Below, piece after piece: positions 7,199 through 17,173 of a DNA stretch of 64,000 nucleotides. The stretch's first letter is position 1. Each line of letters opens with the position of its first letter. Both the position numbers and the translations under genes were made by a program. The notes below the pieces were generated by a model, which saw only the letters and a program-made list of their open reading frames with translations, was not told the DNA's origin and did not search any database. This stretch comes from Ruminococcus sp. (GTDB taxonomy: Bacteria; Bacillota; Clostridia; Oscillospirales; Ruminococcaceae), in NCBI RefSeq assembly GCF_019417665.1, contig NZ_DXUU01000008.1, positions 6,288-70,287 on the forward strand. Direction: 5' to 3'.

Positions 7199-10060
7199 TC
7201 AAGGTACGATCACACCTGAATTGTTCTCTGTCGGCTGTTTCAGATATGGCTTCAGATATTTTCCTGTATAGGAAGCCGGGCAAGCTGCCACCTGTTCCGG
7301 AGTACCGCTGACGACAACTGTGCCGCCCCGGTCACCGCCCTCAGGACCCAGATCGACGATCCAATCTGCCACCTTGATCACATTCAGATTATGCTCAATG
7401 ACCACAACGGTATTTCCCGTATCCGTAAGCCGTTGGAGCACCTCCACCAGCCGATGGACATCTGCTGTATGCAACCCTGTGGTCGGCTCATCCAGAATAT
7501 AAATGGTTTTCCCCGTGGGGCGCTTGGATAGCTCTGTGGCAAGCTTCACACGCTGTGCTTCACCGCCGGAAAGGGTCGTTGCCGGTTGTCCGATCTTCAG
7601 ATAGCCCAGTCCCACTTCCTGTAGGGTTTTCAGTTTCCTGGCAATCTTGGGATGATTCTCAAAAAAGGTTACGCCCTCATCCACAGTCATTTCCAGCACA
7701 TCATAGATGGACTTGTCACGATATTTTACCGCTAGAGTCTCACGGTTATATCGTTTCCCCTTGCAGACCTCGCAGGGCACATAGACATCGGGAAGGAAGT
7801 GCATCTCAATGCGCAGAATACCATCACCCTGGCACGCTTCGCAGCGGCCGCCTTTAATATTGAAGGAAAAACGCCCAGCAGTATAGCCTTTCGCTTTGGC
7901 ATCATTTGTCTTAGCGTATAATTCCCGGATATCCGTGAATACGCCGGTATAAGTTGCCGGATTGGAACGAGGTGTCCGTCCAATGGGAGACTGGTCGATA
8001 TCAATGACCTTATCCAAGAACTCCACACCATCCATGTTGTCGAAATCCCCGTGTCTGGTACGTGCTCGGTTGAGCTTCGCAGCCAGATATTTGTGAATGA
8101 TCTCATTGACTAATGAGGATTTTCCGGAACCGGACACGCCTGTCACGCAGGTAAATGCCCCCAGCGGGATCTGTACGTCAATATTTTTCAGATTGTGTTC
8201 CTTGGCACCGTGTACCGTTAGGAAATGTCCGTTTCCGGGACGGCGTTCCAAAGGCAACGGAATTCGTCTTTTGCCGCTGAGATACTGTCCGGTAATGGAT
8301 TTTTCACAGGCGAGAAGTCCCTTGACATCGCCGGAATAAACCACATTGCCGCCGTTGACACCAGCACCAGGTCCGATATCCACCACATAATCTGCGGCGA
8401 GAATGGTGTCATCATCATGTTCTACCACGATCAGGGTATTCCCCAGGTCCCGCAGGCGTTTCAGGGTTGCGATCAGCTTATCATTGTCACGCTGGTGCAG
8501 CCCGATACTTGGCTCGTCCAGAATATACAGCACGCCCATGAGATAGGAACCGATCTGGGTGGCAAGGCGGATGCGCTGGCTTTCGCCGCCGGAAAGCGTT
8601 CCGGCATTACGGGACAGAGTCAGATATTCCAGGCCCACATTTTTCAGGAATCCTAAGCGTTCCCGGATCTCCTTAATAATACGCTCTGCAATAAACAGTT
8701 CCCGCTGTGTCAGTTGTAATTGTTCCAGAAATTCCAGTGCGCCAGTGACAGACAATTCCGTTAGTTCAATGATATTCTTGCCGCCGACAGTTACTGCAAG
8801 AATCTCCGGTTTCAGACGTTTTCCATGGCAGACTGGACATGCCACGTCACTCATGACAGCGCTGATATCCTCTTTTGCCCACTCGCCGCCCTCACGGAAA
8901 CGCCGTTCCAGATTGTGGATAACGCCTTCAAAGGGTGCACGATAACCCTCGCTTCTCCCATTCGCCGTAGTACGGTGCAGGAACAATGCATCCTCTCCTG
9001 TGCCGTAGAGAAACAGATTCAGCTGTTCCTTAGTCAGTTCTTTTACAGGCACATCCAGTGATACTCCATATTTCTGGGAGATAGCGGAATAATACATAAA
9101 GGCAATGGAATTTTCGTCGCTGATATTGCACCAACCAGAAGCCTTAATAGCACCTTGTCGAATGCTCAGATCCCGGTTTGGCACCACTAGTTTCGGATCG
9201 ATTTCCTGAAATACACCCAAACCTGTACAATGAGGACACGCACCGAAGGGGTTATTAAATGAAAACATCCGGGGGGTCAATTCTTCCACAGAAACGCCGT
9301 GTTCCGGGCAGGCGTAGCTCTGGGAAAACAGCATTTCCTCTCCGCCGATGACGTCCACGACCACCAGACCGCCTGTCAGTGCCAAAACTGTTTCCAGGCT
9401 ATCTGTCAGACGGGTGCGGATGGTAGGCTTTACCACCAGACGATCTACAATAATTTCAATGGTGTGCTTTTTGTTTTTATCCAGGTTGATCTGTTCCGAC
9501 AGGTCATACTGACTGCCGTCCACCCGGACACGAACATAGCCGGATTTTTTAGCATTTTCCAATGCCTTGACATGCTGTCCCTTTTTTCCTCGAACAATGG
9601 GTGCCAACAGCTGAATCCGTGTTCCTTCTTCCAGTGCCAGAACACGATCCACGATCTCATCTACAGACTGCTGCTTGATTTCCCTGCCGCAGACCGGACA
9701 ATGGGGAATGCCGATACGAGCGTAGAGCAGACGCAGATAGTCATAGATTTCTGTGACAGTACCTACAGTAGAACGGGGATTTTTTGAGGTGGTTTTCTGA
9801 TCAATGGAAATTGCCGGAGACAGTCCCTCGATGCTGTCCACATCCGGCTTTTCCATCTGTCCCAAAAATTGCCGGGCGTAAGATGAAAGGCTCTCCATAT
9901 ACCGCCGCTGTCCGTCTGCAAAAATAGTATCAAAAGCCAGAGAAGATTTTCCTGATCCGGACAAACCAGTCATAACTACCAACTTGTCCCTGGGCAGTTC
10001 TACATCAATACTATTGAGGTTATTGGCACGTGCACCACGCACCACGATTTTATCTAACAT
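7199..10060 (-). CDS. uvrA: UvrABC excinuclease subunit A
   Basis: Damage-recognition ATPase of nucleotide excision repair; it loads UvrB onto lesions. 953 residues, full length. It has two ABC modules: Walker A TGLSGSGKSSLAFDT near residue 31 and GVSGSGKSSLVNEI in the second half, with LSGGESQR and LSGGEAQR signatures. Zinc-binding pairs are visible as CPVCGRE, CPHCTG and CEACQGDG. It starts 3 nt after the uvrB stop codon in a radC-uvrB-uvrA operon. No convincing terminator follows before the pgk promoter, so some read-through into the glycolytic operon is possible. Confidence 0.98.
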   Translation of the reverse strand: MLDKIVVRGARANNLNSIDVELPRDKLVVMTGLSGSGKSSLAFDTIFADGQRRYMESLSSYARQFLGQMEKPDVDSIEGLSPAISIDQKTTSKNPRSTVGTVTEIYDYLRLLYARIGIPHCPVCGREIKQQSVDEIVDRVLALEEGTRIQLLAPIVRGKKGQHVKALENAKKSGYVRVRVDGSQYDLSEQINLDKNKKHTIEIIVDRLVVKPTIRTRLTDSLETVLALTGGLVVVDVIGGEEMLFSQSYACPEHGVSVEELTPRMFSFNNPFGACPHCTGLGVFQEIDPKLVVPNRDLSIRQGAIKASGWCNISDENSIAFMYYSAISQKYGVSLDVPVKELTKEQLNLFLYGTGEDALFLHRTTANGRSEGYRAPFEGVIHNLERRFREGGEWAKEDISAVMSDVACPVCHGKRLKPEILAVTVGGKNIIELTELSVTGALEFLEQLQLTQRELFIAERIIKEIRERLGFLKNVGLEYLTLSRNAGTLSGGESQRIRLATQIGSYLMGVLYILDEPSIGLHQRDNDKLIATLKRLRDLGNTLIVVEHDDDTILAADYVVDIGPGAGVNGGNVVYSGDVKGLLACEKSITGQYLSGKRRIPLPLERRPGNGHFLTVHGAKEHNLKNIDVQIPLGAFTCVTGVSGSGKSSLVNEIIHKYLAAKLNRARTRHGDFDNMDGVEFLDKVIDIDQSPIGRTPRSNPATYTGVFTDIRELYAKTNDAKAKGYTAGRFSFNIKGGRCEACQGDGILRIEMHFLPDVYVPCEVCKGKRYNRETLAVKYRDKSIYDVLEMTVDEGVTFFENHPKIARKLKTLQEVGLGYLKIGQPATTLSGGEAQRVKLATELSKRPTGKTIYILDEPTTGLHTADVHRLVEVLQRLTDTGNTVVVIEHNLNVIKVADWIVDLGPEGGDRGGTVVVSGTPEQVAACPASYTGKYLKPYLKQPTENNSGVIVP

Positions 10061-10063
10061 AGA

Positions 10064-12028
10064 TTACTTTTCCTCCTCCAGAGCTTTGATCTTATCTCGC
10101 AGATACGCCGCATGTTCAAATTCCAGCAGCTTTGCCGCTTCTTTCATCTGTGCCTTCAGCTGTTCGATCAGCGCCTGTTTTTCCTTACCCTTCAACTTCT
10201 TTCCAGTAGTTTTCTTTTCTACTTCTGCCTTAGACGTGATCTCAATAACATCACGCACATCCTTCTGAATGGTCTTTGGAATAATGCCATGGGCTTCATT
10301 ATATGCCATCTGTTTGGCACGGCGGCGCTCCGTTTCCGTAATGGCGCGTTCCATCGAGCCGGTAACTTCATCGGCGTACATAATTACCTGTCCGTGAGCA
10401 TTCCGGGCAGCACGACCGATAGTCTGTATCATAGAGGTCTCACTGCGCAGGAATCCCTCCTTGTCCGCATCAAGAATCGCCACGAGAGATACTTCTGGAA
10501 TATCCAAACCTTCACGCAGCAGGTTGATGCCCACCAGCACATCGAATTCACCTAGACGCAGGTCCCGTATAATTTCCATACGCTCTACTGTATCAATATC
10601 GTGATGCAGATAGCGCACACGGACGCCCATGCGTTCCAAATATGCAGTCAAGTCCTCCGCCATTTTCTTGGTCAGCGTGGTCACAAGGACACGCTCGTTT
10701 TTCTCCGCACGGATATTGATTTCCGAGAAGAGATCCTCGATCTGTCCTTCCACCGGCTTCACAATGATTTCCGGATCCACCAGACCCGTTGGACGAATCA
10801 CCTGTTCCACAGTCTGCACAGAATGTTCCTGTTCAAAGGGACCAGGCGTGGCACTGACATAGACTGCCTGGTTGACATGACCGTAAAACTCATCGAAATT
10901 CAGTGGCCGATTGTCAAAGGCACTGGGCAGACGGAATCCATAATCCACTAGTGTCTGCTTGCGTGCCCGGTCTCCGGCGTACATTGCTCGCACCTGGGGC
11001 AGTGTTACATGACTTTCGTCCACCACCAGCAGGAAATCCTCGGGAAAATGGTCTAACAAGGTATAAGGCACACTTCCCGGCGGTCTGCCGGAAAGAACAC
11101 GGGAATAATTTTCGATTCCGCTGCAAAAGCCGATCTCTTCCAGCATTTCCATGTCATACTGGGTACGCTGCTGAATGCGCTGGGCTTCGATCAACTTATG
11201 ATTGGCGGTGAACCACGCCACACGCTCCACCATTTCGCGGCGGATCTCCTGTACAGCTTTGGTCATCTTCTCGTTGCCTACGACATAGTGGGATGCCGGC
11301 ATAATTGCCGCATATTGCATAGTCGCAGTGATTTCCCCGGTGACAACATTGATCTCGCAGATACGGTCGATCTCATCACCGAAATATTCCACACGAATCG
11401 CCTTATCCGTAGAAGATGCCGGAAAAATTTCCACCACATCCCCACGTACCCGGAACTTGTTGCGGACAAAGTTGATGTCGTTTCGTTCATACTGAATTGC
11501 CACCAGTTCATCGATCAGCTGTTCTCGGGATTTTTCCATCCCCGGACGAATGGATACCATCATAGAACGGTATTCCTCCGGGCTTCCCAGAGAGTAGATA
11601 CAGGAAACGCTTGCGACAATAATGACATCCCGGCGTTCCGCCAGCGCAGCTGTGGCACTGTGACGCATTTTGTCGATCTCATCGTTAATGGACGAATCCT
11701 TTTCGATATAGCTGTCTGTACTGGGAATGTACGCTTCCGGCTGATAATAGTCATAGTAGGACACAAAATATTCTACTGCATTTTTGGGGAAAAATTCCCG
11801 GAATTCCGAGCAGAGCTGTGCCGCCAGGATCTTATTGTGTGCCAGAACCAACGTTGGCTTGTTGACTTTGGCGATGACATTAGCGATGGTATAAGTCTTA
11901 CCGGAACCAGTTACGCCCAGCAATGTCTGTTCATGATCGCCATCCCTGATTCCCTGCACCAGCTTTTCGATTGCCTCCGGCTGATCTCCAGTAGGTGCAA
12001 AGGGTGCGTGTAATTCAAAGTGATCCAT
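10064..12028 (-). CDS. uvrB: UvrABC excinuclease subunit B
   Basis: DNA helicase-like subunit that verifies damage and recruits UvrC. 654 residues. Seen: Walker A LGVTGSGKTYT, the beta-hairpin segment YYDYYQPEAYIPSTDSYIEK that inserts between DNA strands, helicase motif II VVDESH, motif VI TIGRAARNAHG, and a C-terminal UVR domain ending in EFEHAAYLRDKIKALEEE, which binds UvrC. It starts 20 nt after radC. uvrC is not in the window. Confidence 0.98.
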   Translation of the reverse strand: MDHFELHAPFAPTGDQPEAIEKLVQGIRDGDHEQTLLGVTGSGKTYTIANVIAKVNKPTLVLAHNKILAAQLCSEFREFFPKNAVEYFVSYYDYYQPEAYIPSTDSYIEKDSSINDEIDKMRHSATAALAERRDVIIVASVSCIYSLGSPEEYRSMMVSIRPGMEKSREQLIDELVAIQYERNDINFVRNKFRVRGDVVEIFPASSTDKAIRVEYFGDEIDRICEINVVTGEITATMQYAAIMPASHYVVGNEKMTKAVQEIRREMVERVAWFTANHKLIEAQRIQQRTQYDMEMLEEIGFCSGIENYSRVLSGRPPGSVPYTLLDHFPEDFLLVVDESHVTLPQVRAMYAGDRARKQTLVDYGFRLPSAFDNRPLNFDEFYGHVNQAVYVSATPGPFEQEHSVQTVEQVIRPTGLVDPEIIVKPVEGQIEDLFSEINIRAEKNERVLVTTLTKKMAEDLTAYLERMGVRVRYLHHDIDTVERMEIIRDLRLGEFDVLVGINLLREGLDIPEVSLVAILDADKEGFLRSETSMIQTIGRAARNAHGQVIMYADEVTGSMERAITETERRRAKQMAYNEAHGIIPKTIQKDVRDVIEITSKAEVEKKTTGKKLKGKEKQALIEQLKAQMKEAAKLLEFEHAAYLRDKIKALEEEK

Positions 12029-12048
12029 GACAATTCCTCCTGAAACGA

Positions 12049-12825
12049 TTACGACTCTGACCAGCCCATGACCTGCCGCATGGAAATGGTATCTCCACGC
12101 TTTCCAACCACAATATGATCCAGCAGCTGTATCTGCATGCTGTCCAGAATTCGGCGGAGCTGCTGCGTGGCAAACAGATCCGCATCTGAGAATTCTGCTC
12201 CTGTGTTAGGATGATTATGCGCTAGAACCACTCTGGAACTGCGCATCCGAATGGCACATTCTACGATTCGATGAACATCCAGCATTGCACTTTGCGTTGT
12301 TCCCTTTGATACAGTTTCGCAGTGAAGCAGCTGCAGGGATTCATTGAGACATATCAGCAGCACACGCTCTTCCGTATCGCAGGAAAGATGTGCTTTCACA
12401 TAATCACAAAGCTTCTGCACAGAATCCAGAACCGTATGCTCCCGCATTTTGTCCAGCTGATACTGCTGGCAGACCTGAGGGATCAGTTTCAGGAATACTG
12501 CCGTATATTCACTAATGCCCTTGATCTGCTTCAAGTCCTGGATATCTGCATCAAATACGCCGGACAAAGAGTGAAATTCTTGTATCAACTCATGGGCAAT
12601 GGGATTGGTATTTTTCTGTGGCAGAGCATAAAACAGCAGCAGTTCCAAGGTCTCATGGGGCTGGAAATCCTCCAGACCGCTTTTCTGAAACCGTGTCCGC
12701 ATCCGTTCCCGATGACCATAGTGGCTGTGCTTTGGCTTGGAAACAGACCCTGTCTCCTCCGGCATGTCCTGATGCTTGTCCGCACCAGCCGTATCCTGAT
12801 CCGGTTTCTTTTTCGTCTGCCCCAT
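12049..12825 (-). CDS. radC: RadC-family JAB1/MPN domain protein
   Basis: About 258 residues. A charged, poorly conserved N-terminal stretch of about 35 residues precedes a helix-hairpin-helix-like region (LKQIKGISEYTAVFLK) and a C-terminal JAMM metalloprotease-type domain with the zinc motif AHNHPNTGAEFSDAD. The ATG at 12825 has GGGAGGG 6 nt before it; 8 codons upstream are also open but lack a site. Although named for radiation sensitivity, no repair activity of RadC is established; the motif predicts metal-dependent hydrolysis. It leads the radC-uvrB-uvrA operon and is divergent from the pseudouridine synthase. Confidence 0.92.
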   Translation of the reverse strand: MGQTKKKPDQDTAGADKHQDMPEETGSVSKPKHSHYGHRERMRTRFQKSGLEDFQPHETLELLLFYALPQKNTNPIAHELIQEFHSLSGVFDADIQDLKQIKGISEYTAVFLKLIPQVCQQYQLDKMREHTVLDSVQKLCDYVKAHLSCDTEERVLLICLNESLQLLHCETVSKGTTQSAMLDVHRIVECAIRMRSSRVVLAHNHPNTGAEFSDADLFATQQLRRILDSMQIQLLDHIVVGKRGDTISMRQVMGWSES

Positions 12826-12877
12826 GGAAATCCCTCCCGTCAAAAGCACAAAAACACTTTTCTTTTTTGTAGAAATG

Positions 12878-12886
12878 TGGTATACT
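12878..12886 (+). promoter_or_regulatory. Extended -10 promoter for the RluA-type gene
   Basis: TGGTATACT: a TG dinucleotide one base before a -10 hexamer TATACT, with no good -35 box, as in extended -10 promoters. GTATAC is palindromic, so a divergent radC promoter may overlap it. Confidence 0.55.
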
Positions 12887-12944
12887 GATAGAAAGTCACA
12901 TTAGAAAAGGAGTGCTGCCGCAAAATGCAGCAGCAATATGGAAA

Positions 12945-13925
12945 ATGAAAGAATTTTGCATTCAGGAAAATGACAGTGATCAGAGACTCGACAGATTCCT
13001 ACAGAAGATCCTGCCCCGGCTTCCTAAAAGTTTGTTTTACAAATGGATCCGCACTAAGCACATCAAGGTGAATCGCAAACGTTGTACACCGGATCAAAGA
13101 CTTTGTGTCAGTGATACAGTTCAGCTTTTTGTCAGCGATACTTACTTCGAAGCGGAACACCCTTCCGCCAGAACAGAAGCGCCGGAATTCTTACAGGCAC
13201 CGGACAAACTGGACATTCTCTTTGAAAATGACCAGATTCTCCTAGTCTGCAAGCCCGTGGGACTTGTAGTACACTGTGACAACCGCCAAGTGCCTGATAC
13301 ACTGATCAACCGGGTGCTCCACTACCTCTACCGCACCGGTGCCTATGACCCGAAACAGGAACAAAGCTTCACGCCGGCGCTGTGTAACCGGCTCGACCGA
13401 AACACCGGCGGCATTGTCATTGCAGCGAAAACCGCAGCGGCTTTGCGTGAGGTGAATCGCCTCATTCGGGAAGACCGCATTCACAAGACATACCTCTGTG
13501 TTACTGTGGGTACGCCAAAGCTGCATGATGCAAAGCTCCGTGCATGGCATAAAAAATCCGAAAGCCACAATACGGTCACTGTCCGTGACACGAAAGCAGA
13601 TGGTTTCCAGGAGATCATCACCGCCTATCACGTCATTGCATCCAACACACATCATGCGCTGTTGTCTGTAGATCTGATCACCGGCAGGACACATCAGATC
13701 CGTGCCCATCTGGCACACATCGGCACCCCCATTCTTGGCGATACCAAATATGGAAATATGAAGGAAAACCGCAGTACACACTGCAAATACCAGCGTCTAT
13801 GGGCATATCAGCTGACCTTTTCCACCGATGTCGGAACATGTCTCGCCGATTTAGACGGTCTGACTGTCCGGACGGAACTGCCTGCATTTGTGAAGCAGGA
13901 ATTTCCGCAGGCAGTTTTATCATAA
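12945..13925 (+). CDS. RluA-family 23S rRNA/tRNA pseudouridine synthase with S4 domain
   Basis: Isomerises uridine in structured RNA. About 326 residues. Residues 5-60 are S4-like (SDQRLDRFLQKILP, then KHIKVNRKR). The catalytic motif is CNRLDRNTGGIVIAA, with the essential Asp, and LITGRTHQIRAHLAHIGTP is the family signature. It resembles RluC-type enzymes; the target site cannot be told. Start choice is uncertain: the best SD (AAGGAG, 12906-12911) lies 33 nt before ATG 12945 and directly abuts a GTG at 12912, with a small hairpin between. I chose 12945 because the family N-terminus begins there. It is the only complete plus-strand gene between 3 kb and 63 kb. Confidence 0.85.
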   Translation: MKEFCIQENDSDQRLDRFLQKILPRLPKSLFYKWIRTKHIKVNRKRCTPDQRLCVSDTVQLFVSDTYFEAEHPSARTEAPEFLQAPDKLDILFENDQILLVCKPVGLVVHCDNRQVPDTLINRVLHYLYRTGAYDPKQEQSFTPALCNRLDRNTGGIVIAAKTAAALREVNRLIREDRIHKTYLCVTVGTPKLHDAKLRAWHKKSESHNTVTVRDTKADGFQEIITAYHVIASNTHHALLSVDLITGRTHQIRAHLAHIGTPILGDTKYGNMKENRSTHCKYQRLWAYQLTFSTDVGTCLADLDGLTVRTELPAFVKQEFPQAVLS

Positions 13926-13976
13926 CATATGAAATGTGACAGCTGTGTGTCATATTGAAAACTGCATTCCCCAGAA

Positions 13977-15413
13977 TTATTCTGATAGCATTCGGGTAAC
14001 GATCTCCTTGACGATACCCGGATTTGCTTTACCCTTGGATGCCTTCATGCACTGACCCACCAGATAGCCCAGTGCATTGGTCTTGCCGTTCTTATAGTCA
14101 TTGACAGACTTTTCATTCTGTGCCAAAACATCCTTTGCCAGCTGTTCCAGGAAGCCGGTATCCGAATTCTGCTTCATACCCTTCTCTTCGATCACGGCAA
14201 TGGGATCCTTGTCCTCTTCTACAATTACGGCAAATACCTTTTTCGCAGAAGAATTGGAGATGACGCCCTTTTCTACCTGTTCGATCAGTGCAGTCAGATG
14301 CTCCGGCGTCAGTGCAGTCTCCTCAATGGTCTTGCCGGTTTCATTGGTATACTTGGCAATATCTGAGAGAATCCAGTTGCTGATGCTCTTGGGCTTGCAA
14401 GTGCCCAGTGCCACGCAGGCATCAAACAAGCTAGAACGAGAAATATCTTCCGCAATGAGTGTAGCATCTGTTTGGGACAGACCGAAGTCAAAGACATATC
14501 GCTGGAGCTTCACATTGGGCAGTTCCGGAATGCTCTCTTTCAGTGCCTGGATTTTCTCTTCTGGTACAACGATGGTCAGCAGATCAGGCTCCGGGAAATA
14601 GCGGTAATCCTGGGCATCTTCCTTGGAACGCATGACAATACTCATACCCTTGGCATCATCCCATCGGCGGGTCTCCTGTACAACGGTACCGCCTGCTTCC
14701 AACAATTCGATCTGCCGCTTTGCCTCATATTCAATACCACGGACAGCTGCACTGAAGCTGTTGACATTTTTCATCTCGCAGCGTGTACCGAATTCAGTAG
14801 CACCTTTTTCCCGGACGGAAACGTTAACGTCACAACGAATAGAACCCTCCTGCATCTTACAATCCGAAATGTTCAGGTACTGCAAAATGGACTTGATGGT
14901 TTCCAGATACGCTTTTGCTTCGGCACTGCTGCGGATATCCGGCTCAGAAACGATCTCAATCAGCGGCACACCGCAGCGGTTCAAGTCAACCAGAGAACCG
15001 GAGAACGATTCATCATGAAGCAGCTTTCCGGCATCTTCTTCGATATGGATACGGGTCACGCCGATTCGCTTCATCTGTCCGTCCACCATAACATCCAGAT
15101 AGCCCTTTCCGCAAAGAGGTACCTCTGCCTGAGAGATCTGATAAGCCTTTGGCAGATCCGGGTAGAAATAGTTCTTTCTGTCCTGCTTGCAGATACCGTT
15201 GATCTCACAGTGCATGGCATGTCCCATTTTGATGGCATACTCCACGACCTTTTCGTTCAGAGTCGGCAGTGTGCCCGGCATCCCCATACAGATCGGGCAG
15301 ACCTGGGTATTGACTTCCAGACCAAATGCGTTGCGGCAGTTGCAATAAATCTTCGATTTTGTATTCAATTCAGCGTGGACTTCCAGTCCCACGACCATTT
15401 CATAATCTTTCAT
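13977..15413 (-). CDS. gatB: Asp-tRNA(Asn)/Glu-tRNA(Gln) amidotransferase subunit B
   Basis: Kinase and tRNA-binding subunit of GatCAB, which turns misacylated Glu-tRNA(Gln) and Asp-tRNA(Asn) into Gln- and Asn-tRNA. 478 residues. N-terminal signature MVVGLEVHAELNTKSKIYC, zinc-binding cysteines CNCRN and CPICMGMPGTLP, kinase-type core with CKQDRKNYFYPDLPKAYQIS, and a C-terminal helical YqeY-like tail binding the tRNA D-loop. ATG 15413 follows GAGGAGGAG by 8 nt; an in-frame TTG upstream lies inside that SD. Last gene of ligA-gatC-gatA-gatB. Confidence 0.97.
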   Translation of the reverse strand: MKDYEMVVGLEVHAELNTKSKIYCNCRNAFGLEVNTQVCPICMGMPGTLPTLNEKVVEYAIKMGHAMHCEINGICKQDRKNYFYPDLPKAYQISQAEVPLCGKGYLDVMVDGQMKRIGVTRIHIEEDAGKLLHDESFSGSLVDLNRCGVPLIEIVSEPDIRSSAEAKAYLETIKSILQYLNISDCKMQEGSIRCDVNVSVREKGATEFGTRCEMKNVNSFSAAVRGIEYEAKRQIELLEAGGTVVQETRRWDDAKGMSIVMRSKEDAQDYRYFPEPDLLTIVVPEEKIQALKESIPELPNVKLQRYVFDFGLSQTDATLIAEDISRSSLFDACVALGTCKPKSISNWILSDIAKYTNETGKTIEETALTPEHLTALIEQVEKGVISNSSAKKVFAVIVEEDKDPIAVIEEKGMKQNSDTGFLEQLAKDVLAQNEKSVNDYKNGKTNALGYLVGQCMKASKGKANPGIVKEIVTRMLSE

Positions 15414-15427
15414 AGGTTCACTCCTCC

Positions 15428-16888
15428 TCAAAAGGTTTCCGGGATTGCCTGAAATCCGCCTACCAGCTGTTCATAGCCATATGCGGCATTCAGGATCGTC
15501 TGCTCTGCAAACTTGTTGCCGATCAGTTGCATACCCAGCGGCAGACCGTCAGATGACTTGCCGCATGGTACACTGACAGCCGGCAGTCCCGCAATATTAA
15601 CAGTAACAGTGCATACGTCGCTGTAGTACATTTTCAGCGGATCGTTGATATTCTCGCCGATGCGGAATGCGGCTGAGGGCGCTGTCGGTGTGAGAATGAC
15701 ATCGCAGTCCTGGAATGCCTGTGCAAATTCCTGTCCGATACGGCGCTGTACCAGCTTTGCCTTCTTGTAGTATGCATCATAGAAACCGGAACTCAATACA
15801 AATGTTCCCAACATAATACGGCGCTTTACCTCATCACCGAAGCCCTCGCTTCTGGTTTTTTCGTACATATCTGTCAGCCCGTCATATCCTGCTGCACGAT
15901 AGCCGTACTTCACGCCGTCAAACCGTGCCAGGTTGGAGGATGCTTCCGCAGATGCAATGATGTAGTAAGTGTTGATGGCATATTCCGTACTGGGCAGAGA
16001 GATTTCCTTGACAACTGCACCGTTCTGTTCCAGCAGCTTGATGGCAGCAAAAACTGCATCCTTGACATAGGCGTCAATGCCGTCACCAAAGTATTCCTTG
16101 GGTACACCGATGCGCAGTCCTTGCACATTGCCATCCAGGTTGTCGTATAAGTTAGTATAGGTGCGATAAGCCGAAGTGGCATCCATCTTGTCGTGTCCCT
16201 GAATGAGACTCTGGAGCATAGCCACATCCTTGACAGATTTTCCGAAAGGTCCGATTTGATCCAAGGATGATGCAAATGCCACCAGACCATACCGGGATAC
16301 ACTGCCGTAGGTAGGCTTCAGGCCAACTACACCGCACAGAGATGCCGGCTGACGAATCGAACCGCCCGTATCGGAGCCAAGAGTCAAAATAGCCTCTCCT
16401 GCTGCCACAGCTGCTGCGCTGCCGCCGGAGGAACCGCCCGGTACACAGTCCGGATTATGTGGATTATGGGTCTTGTGAAAATAGGATGTCTCTGTAGAGG
16501 AACCCATGGCGAACTCGTCCATGTTCATCTTTCCTGTGATTACCATATTTGCCTTGCGTACCGGCTGCATCACAGTGGCATCGAAAGGCGGCACATAGTT
16601 CTCCAGCATACGGGAAGAACAGGTGGTGCGGATACCCTTTGTGGAGATATTATCTTTGATACCGATGGGGATACCTGCCAAAGGATGCAATTCTTCTCCT
16701 GCGGCACGGGCAGCATCTACTGCCTTTGCCTGTTCCAGACAGTCCTCACAGCGTGTGACATATGCCTCTACTGTAGGCTCTTTGGCATCGATCTGCGCCA
16801 GAACATCCTGTGTCAGTTCCACAGCACTGCATTCTTTCTTTTGCAGCATGGCAGACAGTTCGGCAGCATTTTTTTCAAACAGCTTCAT
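15428..16888 (-). CDS. gatA: Asp-tRNA(Asn)/Glu-tRNA(Gln) amidotransferase subunit A
   Basis: Glutaminase subunit that frees ammonia for GatB. 486 residues, full length. Amidase signature with the Ser-cisSer-Lys triad: Lys in PIGIKDNI, the Gly/Ser-rich GGSSGGSAAAVAAG, and the nucleophile in LGSDTGGSIRQPAS. It sits 15 nt from gatC and 14 nt from gatB, as a translationally tight set. Confidence 0.98.
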   Translation of the reverse strand: MKLFEKNAAELSAMLQKKECSAVELTQDVLAQIDAKEPTVEAYVTRCEDCLEQAKAVDAARAAGEELHPLAGIPIGIKDNISTKGIRTTCSSRMLENYVPPFDATVMQPVRKANMVITGKMNMDEFAMGSSTETSYFHKTHNPHNPDCVPGGSSGGSAAAVAAGEAILTLGSDTGGSIRQPASLCGVVGLKPTYGSVSRYGLVAFASSLDQIGPFGKSVKDVAMLQSLIQGHDKMDATSAYRTYTNLYDNLDGNVQGLRIGVPKEYFGDGIDAYVKDAVFAAIKLLEQNGAVVKEISLPSTEYAINTYYIIASAEASSNLARFDGVKYGYRAAGYDGLTDMYEKTRSEGFGDEVKRRIMLGTFVLSSGFYDAYYKKAKLVQRRIGQEFAQAFQDCDVILTPTAPSAAFRIGENINDPLKMYYSDVCTVTVNIAGLPAVSVPCGKSSDGLPLGMQLIGNKFAEQTILNAAYGYEQLVGGFQAIPETF

Positions 16889-16903
16889 GATATCGTTTCC
16901 TCC

Positions 16904-17173
16904 TTACTCTACTGTTTTGGGTACGACCAGACAGCCGGACTGTACTTCCGGTGCATTTGCCAGCATTTCTTCCCGGCGGAATTTGTGCTCCACGGCTTCG
17001 TCCTCACGCAGACGCATAGCATTTTCTGCATCCAGTGTCAGCTCGTCCTCCACATCCGGCAGACGGTCTACCATATCCACAATGGCAGCCATATCGGTTT
17101 CGAATTTCTCCATCTTGTCCGGCTCAATACGAAGTCGGGACAGCTTTGCAATATGTGCAATATCAATTTTCAT
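16904..17173 (-). CDS. gatC: Asp-tRNA(Asn)/Glu-tRNA(Gln) amidotransferase subunit C
   Basis: 89-residue belt subunit that wraps GatA and GatB together. It begins IDIAHIAKLSRLRI, the usual GatC start, and has an acidic middle (DVEDELTLDAENAMRLREDE). Its start overlaps the end of ligA by 11 nt, which points to coupled translation. Confidence 0.95.
   Translation of the reverse strand: MKIDIAHIAKLSRLRIEPDKMEKFETDMAAIVDMVDRLPDVEDELTLDAENAMRLREDEAVEHKFRREEMLANAPEVQSGCLVVPKTVE

Noticed and set aside
13926..13976. Imperfect inverted repeat between convergent RluA-type gene and gatB as a terminator
   Set aside because: Pairing is interrupted and A+T-rich with no U-tract; too weak to call.
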